Origin: Bog-756 sp963734395
GTDB lineage: Bacteria > Actinomycetota > Acidimicrobiia > Acidimicrobiales > RAAP-2
Length of the DNA stretch: 64,000 bases
Direction of reading: 5' to 3'
Assembly (NCBI GenBank): GCA_963734395.1
Contig: CAVTGY010000003.1
Coordinates: 310,001 to 374,000, forward strand
The notes beneath the pieces were generated by a model. That model saw only the letters and a list, made by a program, of their open reading frames with translations, made no database searches and had not been told where the DNA came from. The translations under genes were made by a program, and so were the position numbers. This document shows, piece after piece, positions 8,275-17,170 of the stretch; within the stretch, counting starts at the first letter, position 1; each line of letters begins with the position of its first letter.

Positions 8275-9477
8275 TTATCCGAACACCACGTCCAGCTGGC
8301 GCGGCCCCCTGACCTGTCCACCGGCCCACAGGACTTCGGCACCGTCGGCCAGATGGAAGACCGGCACCCGGGCCAGCCATTCCTCGAGGGCGACCCGTAG
8401 CTCCATCCGGGCCAAGTTCGATCCGGCACAACGATGGATCCCCGATCCGAACGCCACGTGCCGGTTCTGCTCGCGATCGAGGAGCACCTCATCTGCTCGT
8501 TCGAAGGCGGCAGGGTCCCGGTTCGCGGCCGGGAAGTTCATCAGGAGCTTGTCGCCCTTCTTCATGGGACATCCGTTGAATTCGACGTCCTCGGTTACCA
8601 GGCGAGCCATCGTCACCGGCGAGTATGCGCGGAGCAGTTCTTCGACGGCAGTGTCCAAAAGCGCGGGATTGGCCACGAGTCGCTCACGATCCTCGTCGTT
8701 CGTCGCCAGGTGCCAGAGCGAAGAGCCGATCGCACTCCAGGTCGTGTCGATACCCGCGATCATCGTCAGCATCGCCATACCCAGAATGACCATGTCGTCG
8801 ACAGCACCTCCGTCTTCTGCCTTGGCGTGCAGCAGGTAAGTCAGCAGGTCGTCGCCATCGGTCTCCCGCCGCTCATTTATTCGATCCCAGAGGTAATAGC
8901 CGATGCCGAACATCCCACGCTCAACGCGCTCAGGATCATCTGCGAACTCCAGGGAATCGCGGACCCAGCCGGTGAAAGTGTCGGCAAGCTCCTCGGGGAT
9001 ACCGAGGATCGAGCCGATCACCCGTACGGGGATCTGCTGTGCATAGTCCGAGGCGGCGTCGGCCTTTCCTGCCGCCAGGTGAGCGTCGATCAACGATCCA
9101 CATAGATCTCTGGTCATTGGCTCGTACGACTTCACCCTGTCGTGAGAGAACCAGGGAAGCAAGAGCCGGCGTGTCCACGTGTGCAGGGGTGGGTCGGAGG
9201 TGATCGGAGGGAGGCCGTAGGTGAGGATTGGGGTCTCCGGTTCGTCCAACGCGTCGATGACGCTGGTATTGGCGGAGCTGAAATGCTCGATGTCCTTGGC
9301 CATCGCCGTGACGTCTTCATACGTCGTCGGAAGCCAGGCACGTCCCCGACGGTCGGTACGCGCGATCGGACACACCTGGCGTAGCTCGTCCCAGCGAGGG
9401 AAGGGGTTGCGTACGTAGGACTCGTCGAGGACGTCGAAATCCGACGTCCAATCGCTAACCGGCTCGGTCCTTGCCAT
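8275..9477 (-). CDS. cytochrome P450
   Basis: A 400-residue soluble bacterial P450, a normal length for the class. Landmarks in order: TSDPPLHTWTRRLLLPWFS (helix C region), the I-helix oxygen-binding motif AGIDTT, the ExxR motif in VEELLRAYSPV, and the haem loop FGSGIHRCAGSNLAR with its cysteine ligand. It hydroxylates an unknown substrate and needs ferredoxin and reductase partners, neither of which is adjacent. It is convergent with the FN3K-like gene and divergent from the next Ddn-family gene. Confidence 0.95.
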   Translation of the reverse strand: MARTEPVSDWTSDFDVLDESYVRNPFPRWDELRQVCPIARTDRRGRAWLPTTYEDVTAMAKDIEHFSSANTSVIDALDEPETPILTYGLPPITSDPPLHTWTRRLLLPWFSHDRVKSYEPMTRDLCGSLIDAHLAAGKADAASDYAQQIPVRVIGSILGIPEELADTFTGWVRDSLEFADDPERVERGMFGIGYYLWDRINERRETDGDDLLTYLLHAKAEDGGAVDDMVILGMAMLTMIAGIDTTWSAIGSSLWHLATNDEDRERLVANPALLDTAVEELLRAYSPVTMARLVTEDVEFNGCPMKKGDKLLMNFPAANRDPAAFERADEVLLDREQNRHVAFGSGIHRCAGSNLARMELRVALEEWLARVPVFHLADGAEVLWAGGQVRGPRQLDVVFG

Positions 9478-9624
9478 CTGCCGCCTCCAACACCCAGGTC
9501 GGGATGACCTGCTGGTAACAGTATGCCTAGTCGCCGACGCTTCCGCAGCGGAGAAGCGTGCGCCGGCTGCTCACGGTCGCCCGGGCTTGGGTCCGTCAGC
9601 GCTGAGGGCTCTAGCATTCGGCGC

Positions 9625-10107
9625 ATGAGTGGTTCCAACAGCGAGTATCGCGAACCCGGATGGTTCACCAAGAATGTCTTCAACCGACTGATCGCGAGTC
9701 TGACCAAGTCTGGGGTCAGTGTCTGGGGATCCCGAATCCTGTTGGTGCGCGGTCGTGCCAGTGGGGAATGGCGCTCGACCCCAGTCAACCTTCTGACCGT
9801 GAGTGAGCACTCCTACCTCGTCGCTGCACGGGGGCAGACCCAGTGGGTTCGAAACCTCCGCGTGGCGGAGTCGGGTGAGCTCCGTGTGGGTAAACGGATT
9901 CAGCCCTTCGGTTCGGTCGAACTCCAAGATGACGACAAGGTCGACATCCTCCGGGCCTACTTGAAGCGTTGGAAGATGGAGGTGGGAGTGTTCTTCGATG
10001 GGGTAAGTGCCAAATCGCCGGATGCGGAGCTTGCTCGAATCGCCCCGAATCACCCGGTCTTCGAGATCACCATCCAGGAGTCACCCGAGCGGACCTCCAC
10101 AGGCTGA
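9625..10107 (+). CDS. Ddn-family F420-dependent reductase-like protein
   Basis: A 160-residue second member of the Ddn (deazaflavin-dependent nitroreductase) family: NRLIASLTKSGVSVWGSRILLVRGRASGEWRSTPVNLLTV, then SYLVAARGQTQWVRNLRVAESGELRVGKR, which matches the F420-binding W(V/F)xNL pattern, and a C-terminal HPVFEITI strand. The start is taken at ATG 9625 because the upstream reading frame shows no homology style; a further ORF extension to 9523 is unlikely. It is divergent from the P450, so the two might share a redox role, but this is only suggested by proximity. Confidence 0.82.
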   Translation: MSGSNSEYREPGWFTKNVFNRLIASLTKSGVSVWGSRILLVRGRASGEWRSTPVNLLTVSEHSYLVAARGQTQWVRNLRVAESGELRVGKRIQPFGSVELQDDDKVDILRAYLKRWKMEVGVFFDGVSAKSPDAELARIAPNHPVFEITIQESPERTSTG

Positions 10108-11672
10108 TTACCCCACCTCTTCCAGTACCAATTCGACCTGGTCAGACTCGTCGTACGCCAATGGCAGTGCCTCCACTGGTTGGCGGGCCGGACGAACCCC
10201 GAATGCCACCATGGCCAACGCAGCCAAGCTGAAGAGAGCGCCGAGCCCGAAGACCATGTCCAGGCCGTGAACGATGGTGATGTTCTCATGGGCGATGGGT
10301 CCTGCACCGGCGAGGTGTTGGATGCCGAGCTGGGCGTGGCTGGTCACGGCGTCGAAGGCGGTGACGAGGACCGCCAGTCCCAGCGCACCGCCTAGCTGTT
10401 GGGACACATTGACCAGTCCGGATGCCGCTCCAGCATCCTCGGGAGCCACCTCGGCGAGCGACGCTGAGGTGAGACTCACGAACGAGATTCCCATGCCGAC
10501 GCCGACCAGCACCATGGTCACCACGATCTGAGCGTACGAGGTCGCCGGTTGGATCCGGGTCGCGAGCAGGAGGCCCAGGGTGACGATGGTGGCGCCGGTC
10601 ATCATCACGTTCTTCTGGGGGAACCGTCGAACCAGGACCCGGCCGGTCAGCTGGGACGCCAGGAAGACCGAGGCGGGCATGGGCAGGAAGGCGACCCCGG
10701 CAACCAGCGGTGAGAACCGCTGCACATCCTGGAAGAACTGGGAGAGGAAGAAGAACATCCCGTACATCCCGGCGTACAACAAGCCACGGGCGAGATTGGC
10801 CGAGGAGCGGGTGGCATGGGTGAGCAGCCGCAACGGGAGAATCGGCTCTTCCACCCGGCTCTCGTGATGCACGAACAAGCCCAGCAAGTGCCAAGCCGAC
10901 GACGAGCGACGCGATGGCGACGGGACTGCTCCAGCCGTTGGTTCCCGCCTCGACCAGGCCGAACACGATTCCTGTCATCCCCAGGGTCGACGACACGGCC
11001 CCGGTCAGATCGAACCGGCCCTTATAGACCGCGGTCTCGGCGATCACCAGCCGTCCGATCATCAAGACGACGAGCCCGATGGGGACGTTCACGAACATGA
11101 CCCACCGCCACGACACGAGATCGGTGAGGAGTCCTCCCGCTACCAGCCCGATCGCCCCGCCGGCTGCCGACACCGTGGTGTAGAGCCCGATGGCCCGTAC
11201 CCGCGCCGGCCCCTCGGCAAAGGTGGTGGTGAGCAGCGACAACGCAGAGGGTGCAGCAAGGGCGGCGCCGATCCCTTGCAGGGCGCGGGCCCCGAGGAGC
11301 ATCCATCCGGTGGCAGCGAGGCCTCCGACCAGTGAGCTCACGGTGAACAGGGCGATGCCGGTCAGGAAGACCCGGCGACGGCCGAGCAGGTCACCGGCCC
11401 GCGCACCCAGGAGCAACAGGCCGCCGAAGGTCAGGATGTAGATGTTGAGCACCCAGGAAAGCCCGCTGGCCGAGAATCCGAGACTCCTCTGGATGTGGGG
11501 CAGGGCGACGTTGACGATGGTGGTGTCGAGCACCACCATCAGCTGAGCGGTGAGGATGACGAAGAGGAGTAGGGACGGGTTCTTGAGGTGGCGCCGGAGC
11601 GACCCCGGCGGAGCGCTCGGAGGGGGAAGTGACCGCTTGCGGCTGTGACGCTGTAAGGGAGATGGAGGGCAT
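10108..11672 (-). pseudogene. DHA2-type MFS drug exporter, frameshifted
   Basis: A 14-TM EmrB/QacA-type proton antiporter read in three frames. The ATG at 11672 starts MPSISLTASQPQAV..., which shifts frame at a CCCC run near 11604 into LRRHLKNPSLLLFVILTAQLMVVLDTTIVNVALPHIQ (TM1 and the family motif), and shifts again near 10885-10893 (VVGLAL to LGLFVHHESRVEEPILPLRLL) into the C-terminal half, which ends at 10108. Motif A (GDLLGRRRVF) and motif C-like segments are intact. Repairing two single-base changes restores about 520 residues, so this may be a sequencing error. A TetR gene is divergent, the usual arrangement for a regulated efflux pump. Confidence 0.82.
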
Positions 11673-11699
11673 TGACTACGACCTTTCCGATGGTATTCT
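11672..11699 (+). promoter_or_regulatory. probable promoter of the tetR gene
   Basis: TTGACT (11672-11677) and TATTCT (11694-11699) are separated by 16 bases, close to the sigma70-type consensus. The -10 box abuts the tandem palindromes at 11701-11748, so a bound repressor there would block transcription start. Confidence 0.5.
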
Positions 11700-11700
11700 G

Positions 11701-11748
11701 GTAACCGGAAGCTTCTTCCGCTTAGTATACGGAGGGTGCCTCCGTTTA
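11701..11748. promoter_or_regulatory. two tandem TetR-type operators
   Basis: Two palindromes with centres exactly 24 bases apart. The first has arms CGGAAG/CTTCCG around CTT (11706-11720). The second has arms ACGGAGG/CCTCCGT around GTG (11729-11745). Each is preceded by GTA and followed by TTA, so the 48 bases are a diverged tandem duplication of one 24-base operator. They lie between the divergent pump and TetR genes and next to the -10 box, which fits autoregulation and pump control. Confidence 0.65.
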
Positions 11749-11780
11749 GCAAGCCGTTCTTTTGGAAAGGTGTGGGAGAC

Positions 11781-12398
11781 GTGTCCAGGCAGCAACTCGA
11801 GGTGGAAACTCCAGATACACCTGGGCAGGCGGAGCTGGAGGAGTCCGGTCGACCCATGCGGGCCGATGCTCGTCGCAACTACGAACGCCTGGTTGTGGCC
11901 GCCCGAGAGGTGTTCACCCAAGAGGGTGGGGGTGCGTCGATGGAGGCCATTGCCCGCCGGGCGGGGGTCGGCGTGGGCACCCTCTACCGCCACTTCCCCA
12001 CCCGGATCGACGTGGTCGAGGCCGTCTACCGTACCGACGTCGACAATCTTGTCCACAGTGCGGAGCAGGTCTCGGCAGAGCTTGAGCCGTGGCCGGCGGT
12101 TGTGGCCTTCCTCGAGGCGTTCGTACGGTACGCCCAAGGCAAGCGGACCTTCCTCAACGAGCTCCACGAGGCCTTCGAGAAGAACCCGGACCTCAAGGTG
12201 GACATGTTGGACCGGGTTCGCCAAGCCATGGAGCTGGTGGTCGGGCGAGCACAGCGGGCCGGGGTGATGCGCACGGATGTGGACGGATCGGACGTCATGC
12301 AATTGCTCCGATCGATGTGCTCGGACGTCACCCTGTCCGAAGGTCAGAGCAAACGGTTGCTGGGCACGATCCTCGACGGCCTGCATAAGGAGCCGTAG
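11781..12398 (+). CDS. TetR/AcrR family transcriptional regulator
   Basis: The N-terminal helix-turn-helix domain of the TetR family is clear: NYERLVVAAREVFTQEGGGASMEAIARRAGVGVGTLYRHFPTRIDVVEAVY. The C-terminal ligand domain (FLEAFVRYAQGKRTFLNELHEAF ... VGRAQRAGVMRTDVDGSDVMQLLRSM) matches the subgroup common in actinobacteria. The GTG at 11781 is preferred to an in-frame ATG at 11736, because 11736 falls inside the operator repeat; an internal ATG at 11856 is also possible. It is divergent from the MFS exporter and very probably represses it. Confidence 0.9.
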   Translation: MSRQQLEVETPDTPGQAELEESGRPMRADARRNYERLVVAAREVFTQEGGGASMEAIARRAGVGVGTLYRHFPTRIDVVEAVYRTDVDNLVHSAEQVSAELEPWPAVVAFLEAFVRYAQGKRTFLNELHEAFEKNPDLKVDMLDRVRQAMELVVGRAQRAGVMRTDVDGSDVMQLLRSMCSDVTLSEGQSKRLLGTILDGLHKEP

Positions 12399-12606
12399 TC
12401 CCGCCCGAGTCGACGACGCTTCTGTTATCGCCTTCCGTCGCTGAAGAGATAGCGGCGTGCCGACAAGCTCGCTGACCGGCAATCCGCCTGCTCCGTTGTG
12501 ATCAATGAGACTGGTCGCCTAATGTCCGGTCGTGCCGGCTCTCGAGTGGAGCCCCCGCTCGCTCGATGCCGTCGAGCGTCGATCGAACGGAGAGGAAGGG
12601 TCGACA

Positions 12607-13698
12607 ATGAGCTTCGTTCCCTACGACCGCCCTGTTCGGGCCGCCTTTGTTGGGCTCGGACGGATATACGACCTCAACGTGCGCGCCTATGTCGACAATC
12701 CCGACGTCGAGGTGGTGGCACTGGTCGATCCGGACGAGAAGCGCCGGGCCCAGCGCCAGGCCGAATGGCCGGAGGCCCGCACGTTCGCCTCGGTTGCGGA
12801 TATGGCGTCGAGCGGTGTCGAGGTCGATGCCGTCGAGGCTCTCCTCCCTATCCCTCTTCACGTCGACGGGGTTGTTGAGCTGCTCGGCCACGGTTGGCAC
12901 GTCAACCTGCAGAAACCGATGTGCAACGACCTGGCCGGAGCCTCCCGGATGCTCGAGGCAGCCGCATCCAACGACCGGCAACTCCGGGTCATGGAGAACT
13001 ACATCTTCTACGAACCGTTGGTGAGGCTCAAGCAGATCGTCGAGTCCGGCGACATCGGCGAGGTGAGCGGCTATCACATGAAGATGGTGGGAAGTGGGCT
13101 CGGAGGATGGGAGGTGCCGGCCAGCAGCTACAAATGGCAGTTCATGCAGATCCGCAACGGGCGCGGCATCCTCGTGTTCGACGATGGCTGGCACAAGCTG
13201 GCCACCGCCCTGTGGCTGTTCGGTCCGATCCAGGAGGTCCGGGCCTGGGTGGGCGCCACCGAGGTCTACACCGATGTAAACATCGACGCCCCGACCACCT
13301 TGGCGTGGGAACACGAGAATGGCGTGCGAGGTGTGTGGGACATCACCCTGGCACCCGATATGTACCTCCGTTCCGACTACTACACGAATGATGAGCGGTG
13401 GGAGGTAACCGGCCGAAAGGGATACGCACGAGTCAACCGGTGCACGGGTCGGGGCGTCCAGCAGCCGAGCCTCGAGGTGTACGCCGATGGGGAGATGCGG
13501 GCGTTCCACGCGCTCGATGACGACTGGGCCAGCAGCTTCCGGGATTCCGGTCGACACTGGTTGCGCTGGCTCCATACCGGTGAGGGTCCCTTGCTGTGGA
13601 ACGGACAGGGAGCCGTCGCTGTCCTGCGGTTCGCCCTCGCCGCTTACGCGAGCAGCGAGGCCGGGGGCATAGGGGTGGACCCCGCCACCGTCGAGTAG
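12607..13698 (+). CDS. Gfo/Idh/MocA family oxidoreductase
   Basis: A 363-residue NAD(P)-dependent dehydrogenase. The Rossmann domain starts PVRAAFVGLGRIYDLNVRAYVDNPDVEVVALVDPDEKRR, followed by the substrate-site motif NLQKPMCNDLAGASRMLEAA (EKP-like, here QKP) and VMENYIFYEPLVRLKQIVESGDIGEV. The C-terminal domain carries FDDGWHKLATALWLFG, whose DxxxH fits the catalytic histidine region. The usual lysine of EKP is present. The substrate is probably a sugar or cyclitol but cannot be specified. ATG 12607 follows a good Shine-Dalgarno (AGAGGAAGG). Confidence 0.9.
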   Translation: MSFVPYDRPVRAAFVGLGRIYDLNVRAYVDNPDVEVVALVDPDEKRRAQRQAEWPEARTFASVADMASSGVEVDAVEALLPIPLHVDGVVELLGHGWHVNLQKPMCNDLAGASRMLEAAASNDRQLRVMENYIFYEPLVRLKQIVESGDIGEVSGYHMKMVGSGLGGWEVPASSYKWQFMQIRNGRGILVFDDGWHKLATALWLFGPIQEVRAWVGATEVYTDVNIDAPTTLAWEHENGVRGVWDITLAPDMYLRSDYYTNDERWEVTGRKGYARVNRCTGRGVQQPSLEVYADGEMRAFHALDDDWASSFRDSGRHWLRWLHTGEGPLLWNGQGAVAVLRFALAAYASSEAGGIGVDPATVE

Positions 13699-13705
13699 CG
13701 AGAAC

Positions 13706-13727
13706 CCTCAGCGTTAATAATCTGAGG
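13706..13727. repeat. intergenic hairpin, CTCAG family
   Basis: Arms CCTCAG (13706-13711) and CTGAGG (13722-13727) around a 10-base AT-rich loop, between the convergent ends of the oxidoreductase and hipA genes. It could act as a two-way terminator and belongs by sequence to the dispersed hairpin family of this window. Confidence 0.5.
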
Positions 13728-13793
13728 ACTGATGCCGGATATCCCGTCTGTCGACAGCCGTCTGCCCGGTAGCGATGGCGACTACTCGGTCGT

Positions 13794-15092
13794 TCAACGC
13801 AGCTGCGCCTGCATGCTCAAGATGTCGCCACCCACCTCATCCTTTACGTCTGAACCGATGGCGGCCTGATCCGCACACTCTGACCAGGAGTCCACGGCGT
13901 CGAGAACGGTGCCAATGATCGCTCTCGCATCCGGCACCTCGAAACGATCACCGACCATCACCAGATCAGACCGAGCGATTTCTTGCGTTTGGCCGTTCAC
14001 GGCCATCAGATGCTGGGCGGTCCAGTAGCTCTGCGGATTGTGTGCGTGCGTAACGTCGTACGCAGGGGCGAGCCGCCAGGTGCCGTTCTTATGCAGGAAG
14101 AAGGAGAAGTTCTTGGTGTGATCGTCGCAGTTTGCCGCGGCCACGTTGAAGACCATCCGACGAAAAACCTCAGCAGCTGCCACCGGTCCAGGGTCGAGGC
14201 GCTCTGCAGCCTCGAAGAGCTGGGCATAGTCGTGGGCTCCGACCAGCCGGAAGTCCATGTGAGCGAGCGCGCACAGGGTCTGAACATGCACCTTTGTGCC
14301 ATCTTGGGGACGGTCGAAGCGCCGAGTCATGAAGTGCGCCCGGCCACCCTCGTGAAGCAAGCGGCATGCCGTCATTTCGATGCCGGCAGCCTTGGCCATC
14401 AACGAGTAGGCGTACTCGATCCGTCCGTAGTCAGCCGACTCGCCGAGATCCAGATCGACCCCAACGCCGTCGAACTTCAACAGCCATTGTTCGAATCCGG
14501 GATCCGAGGGGACCTGACCGGAGCGCACCTCTCCAGTCGTCGGGTTCCAGGCCACCACGGCCTTGGCGCGTGCACCGCCGGCTGAGGTTCCAACTGCGAT
14601 CAGGTGGCGGACTGATTCGGTAATGCCGTCCTCGGAATCGAACGCCCCAACGACAGCAGAGCGGGCGGCGAGTACGAATTCGGAGAGGTCGATAGCAGTC
14701 GCCTTGCGAGTTCGCGGCCCTCGAGTGGGTCGGAACTCGAGCGCTCCGAGGCCGCGCGACGCCAGGTAGGCAAGGCGGTCGAGCGGCGTGATTGCACTTG
14801 TCGATACCCCTTCGCCCACGAGGTATGCGGTGGTAAGCGCATTGCCGAAGGCGTCGGGGAGCGAATCGGCAAGCATTGCGGGAAGCCGGTGGAACGTCTC
14901 AACGGGTAGCGCGGGAAACACGTAACGGCTCTGGTCGAGCGGCATGGTTGTCGGCGCAAGCTCGATGCCGCTTGCTTGCCAAGTGGGCGCGTACTCAAAG
15001 ACGTAGTAGCCGGTGGCCGGGTCGAGGGCGACAGCGCCGACCCGGTCGCCCCATGCGAGTACCTCTACGACATCAACGGGCTGGTATGCCAT
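13794..15092 (-). CDS. hipA: HipA-like serine/threonine kinase toxin
   Basis: A 432-residue HipA-family kinase. The N-terminal HipA_N-like domain includes PALPVETFHRLPAMLADSLPDAFGNALTTAYL. The kinase core has the Ser-rich activation region (VGTSAGGARAKAVVAWN), QWLLKFDGV (ATP-binding lysine), the catalytic loop FNVAAANCDDHTKNFSFF and the metal-binding APAYDVT. In HipA such kinases phosphorylate glutamyl-tRNA synthetase or similar targets and cause growth arrest. Its ATG shares one base with the stop of the antitoxin gene (TGATG), so translation is coupled. Confidence 0.93.
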   Translation of the reverse strand: MAYQPVDVVEVLAWGDRVGAVALDPATGYYVFEYAPTWQASGIELAPTTMPLDQSRYVFPALPVETFHRLPAMLADSLPDAFGNALTTAYLVGEGVSTSAITPLDRLAYLASRGLGALEFRPTRGPRTRKATAIDLSEFVLAARSAVVGAFDSEDGITESVRHLIAVGTSAGGARAKAVVAWNPTTGEVRSGQVPSDPGFEQWLLKFDGVGVDLDLGESADYGRIEYAYSLMAKAAGIEMTACRLLHEGGRAHFMTRRFDRPQDGTKVHVQTLCALAHMDFRLVGAHDYAQLFEAAERLDPGPVAAAEVFRRMVFNVAAANCDDHTKNFSFFLHKNGTWRLAPAYDVTHAHNPQSYWTAQHLMAVNGQTQEIARSDLVMVGDRFEVPDARAIIGTVLDAVDSWSECADQAAIGSDVKDEVGGDILSMQAQLR

Positions 15093-15430
15093 CAGCCCTC
15101 ACCTTTGGCGGTTGCTCTGCGACGGGAGACGCGCTGGCGGGCATGGGTCGCCGGGTTTTTCGAGGAGAGCATCGCGACGGGGCTGACCGTGATACGAGGT
15201 GTGAGCGACTCCAGCCATTCGGTGCGCCCGAGTGCCCGGACGACACGGACCAGGGTCTTCAGCGTGGATCCCTTCCCGGCTTCGAGGTTCTTCACCGCGC
15301 CAAGGCTCACGTCGGCATGCTTCGCCAGTTCTCCCTGGTCGAGGTTCGCTGCGATCCGTGCGGCACGGACCTCCGCTCCGATCACAGCTTCCCATTCGTC
15401 GGTGCTTCGCCGGACCCGTTCAACAGCCAT
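15092..15430 (-). CDS. hipB: HipB-like XRE antitoxin
   Basis: A 112-residue DNA-binding protein with a helix-turn-helix of the XRE family: IGAEVRAARIAANLDQGELAKHADVSLGAVKNLEAGKGSTLKTLVRVVRALG. It precedes hipA with a one-base overlap and should neutralise the kinase and repress the operon. The C-terminal tail (SSKNPATHARQRVSRRRATAKGEG) is basic and probably disordered. A 9-base inverted repeat lies 6 bases upstream of its start, the expected place for its operator. Confidence 0.92.
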   Translation of the reverse strand: MAVERVRRSTDEWEAVIGAEVRAARIAANLDQGELAKHADVSLGAVKNLEAGKGSTLKTLVRVVRALGRTEWLESLTPRITVSPVAMLSSKNPATHARQRVSRRRATAKGEG

Positions 15431-15435
15431 AATAT

Positions 15436-15469
15436 TGACTCTTATCTTTCGAATGATATCTAAGAGTCA
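15436..15469. promoter_or_regulatory. probable HipB operator
   Basis: Perfect arms TGACTCTTA (15436-15444) and TAAGAGTCA (15461-15469) flank a 16-base spacer, immediately upstream of the leftward hipB start at 15430. The spacing and position fit two half-sites bound by an XRE dimer across the promoter. The region is far richer in A+T than its surroundings. Confidence 0.6.
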
Positions 15470-15500
15470 CAAATATAGCTTTTCACTCACTCCTCTGTCA

Positions 15501-15562
15501 ATAGCCACTAATAGGGCTATAAATGGGGTAACAGTATATAATAGCTAATACTATAGCTATTA
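15501..15562. repeat. two AT-rich palindromes upstream of hipBA
   Basis: ATAGCC (15501-15506) pairs with GGCTAT (15515-15520), and TAATAGCTA (15539-15547) pairs perfectly with TAGCTATTA (15554-15562). Both lie in the AT-rich stretch 15431-15570 between hipB and the antitoxin remnant. They may be further operator sites or an insertion scar; nothing in the sequence decides between these. Confidence 0.45.
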
Positions 15563-15600
15563 CTGAATACGTTAGGAACGAGGTCCCGCGCGGGCACGGA

Positions 15601-15924
15601 TCGAATCACCCCAGCTTTGGGATCCAACAGCCCAATCTCTCTGCCTACGAGAACGATCGTCAGATGCCTTCGGCTGATGCCTTGAATCGAATTCTCCGCG
15701 GGTGCGGATACCTCCTAGAGGCGACTGCTGGCGCACGGCGCATCATTTGCCCTTCTCCAGGTGCGGCCTTGTTTGCCGACAACGACCATCGATCGGAGCC
15801 AGATAGAGCACATGACCCGGTGCAGTCAGAATCGATCGAGCCGCACCATAGGGACGAGCTGCCGGCGGCCAAGCTTAAACAGGCGCTGGCCCTTGCCGAC
15901 TCCATCCGTTGGGCGAAGGCCTGA
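15601..15924 (+). pseudogene. remnant of an XRE-family antitoxin
   Basis: The frame reads QPNLSAYENDRQMPSADALNRILRGCGYLLEATAGARR, which is the recognition helix and C-terminal half of an XRE domain, and ends in LKQALALADSIRWAKA. The same order (SAYENGR...TGYSLEAT...LELAEQF) is seen in the intact antitoxin at 52857. The first helices of the domain are missing or out of frame upstream, and no nucleotidyltransferase toxin follows. The ATG at 15664 would give an 86-residue product lacking a full DNA-binding domain, so a 5'-truncated remnant is the best reading. Confidence 0.5.
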
Positions 15925-16078
15925 CCACGAGGGCGATCGGGGATGTGATCCTCGAGATTGATAAGCCACTTGGAGCATCTGGAGTCTGAAGACCGTCTGA
16001 TTCCCGATCCGATCGGTCCCAATAAGCTGGTCCTGGCAAAGATCCCACAGTCGGAGGTCCGACCAGGTGAGGGGAACG

Positions 16079-16399
16079 ATGGAGACAAGAGGGCGAAGCG
16101 GCATTGGGCTTCTCGGCGCGATCGCCGTTGTCGCCATCGTAGTTGTGGCCGCCACCGTTGGCCTGATCATCCTGGGCATTCTTGCTGCTCTCGTCGTGGT
16201 CGGCTTGGTAGTACTGGCGATCGACCGGCTCCTGTTGGCAATCAGTCCGAAGCGCCGAGAACGCCGAGCGAATCTGCAGAGATCGTTCTTCATCTGGGGG
16301 ACCGGAGGATCGGTGGAGGGGGGACCGATCATCGACACGACAGCGCGTCTCGAGGATCCACAGTGTCAGCAGAGGCAGAACGGTCGACCGGATAGATGA
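16079..16399 (+). CDS. small membrane protein, 106 aa
   Basis: Unrecognised. Residues 10-55 form two closely spaced hydrophobic segments (IGLLGAIAVVAIVVVAATVG and ILGILAALVVVGLVVLAI) followed by a basic stretch (SPKRRERR), so the C-terminal half is probably cytoplasmic. The ATG at 16079 follows a GAGGGGAA Shine-Dalgarno; a GTG 12 bases upstream is less likely. A family hairpin (16409) follows the stop codon. It has no obvious functional partner nearby. Confidence 0.5.
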   Translation: METRGRSGIGLLGAIAVVAIVVVAATVGLIILGILAALVVVGLVVLAIDRLLLAISPKRRERRANLQRSFFIWGTGGSVEGGPIIDTTARLEDPQCQQRQNGRPDR

Positions 16400-16408
16400 T
16401 GGCTAAGG

Positions 16409-16429
16409 CCTCAGCTTGAGTAGCTGAGG
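16409..16429. repeat. intergenic hairpin, CTCAG family
   Basis: Perfect 8-base arms CCTCAGCT and AGCTGAGG with a 5-base loop (TGAGT), the cleanest copy in the window. It lies just after the small membrane protein gene in a convergent gap. Confidence 0.65.
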
Positions 16430-16545
16430 AAGCGCTCCTGGTCGCAGTCTCCAGGGTCCATCTGCACACCCGGCAATCGGGACGGCACGAGCCTTGAGGG
16501 GCGGCCGCTAGGGCGGCGCCTCTCACCCATGCCGTCCCGGGGCGC

Positions 16546-16941
16546 CTAGGGGGCGAGCGCCCAGATGAGCCGGATGTGGTCCACCTCGCCAGCTACCAGG
16601 TTGATGTTCTGCGGTTGACTGCATAGGCCGGTGGCCGTGCTCGACGCCGCAGGACCGCAACCGATGACTGTGTAGCTGCCCGGTGAGAGCTTGATGTGGA
16701 AGCGCCCCGATTTACCTACGTGCTTCTCAAGAACGAGCGGAATGGAGTGGAACTCCACTTCGACTGTTCCGGCGGTGGGATGGAACTTACCGGGGGCGGC
16801 CCCACCCTCGAAGCCCAGCTTGCCGGCTACGGCGGAATGGCGGGCCGCGGGTGAGGCTGCGTGGGCCGGAGTGGCCTGTAATCCGATCATGGCGACGCTG
16901 CCGGCGGATAGCGCCAGGGCAATGTTGGCCAAACGGGACAT
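16546..16941 (-). CDS. secreted protein, 131 aa
   Basis: Begins with a typical Sec signal peptide (MSRLANIALALSAGSVAMIGLQ) and an ATPAHA|A-type cleavage site near residue 28. The mature part is a small beta domain (AGTVEVEFHSIPLVLEKHVGKSG, FHIKLSPGSYTVIGCGP) resembling carboxypeptidase-regulatory or Ig-like folds in style, with two cysteines. ATG 16941 has a good Shine-Dalgarno (GGGGAA); the longer upstream frame is not coding in style. The role is unknown. Confidence 0.7.
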   Translation of the reverse strand: MSRLANIALALSAGSVAMIGLQATPAHAASPAARHSAVAGKLGFEGGAAPGKFHPTAGTVEVEFHSIPLVLEKHVGKSGRFHIKLSPGSYTVIGCGPAASSTATGLCSQPQNINLVAGEVDHIRLIWALAP

Positions 16942-17170
16942 AGTTCCCCTTTCGCTTTCCCTTTCTGGTTTCCGCACCCCACGCCCCTGGCGTCGGTGAC
17001 ACGACCCCATCGGGAAAGGTCGCTCACCAATCACCATGAAAAAAGGGCGATTGACTAAACAACCGACGAGTGACCCATTTCGTTACAGTCGGCGCTCCCT
17101 GCGCCGGTTGTGCGAAACGGACGCGTGCTGCAGGTACACCCCAACGTCATCACCAGCGTGCATCGAGTCG

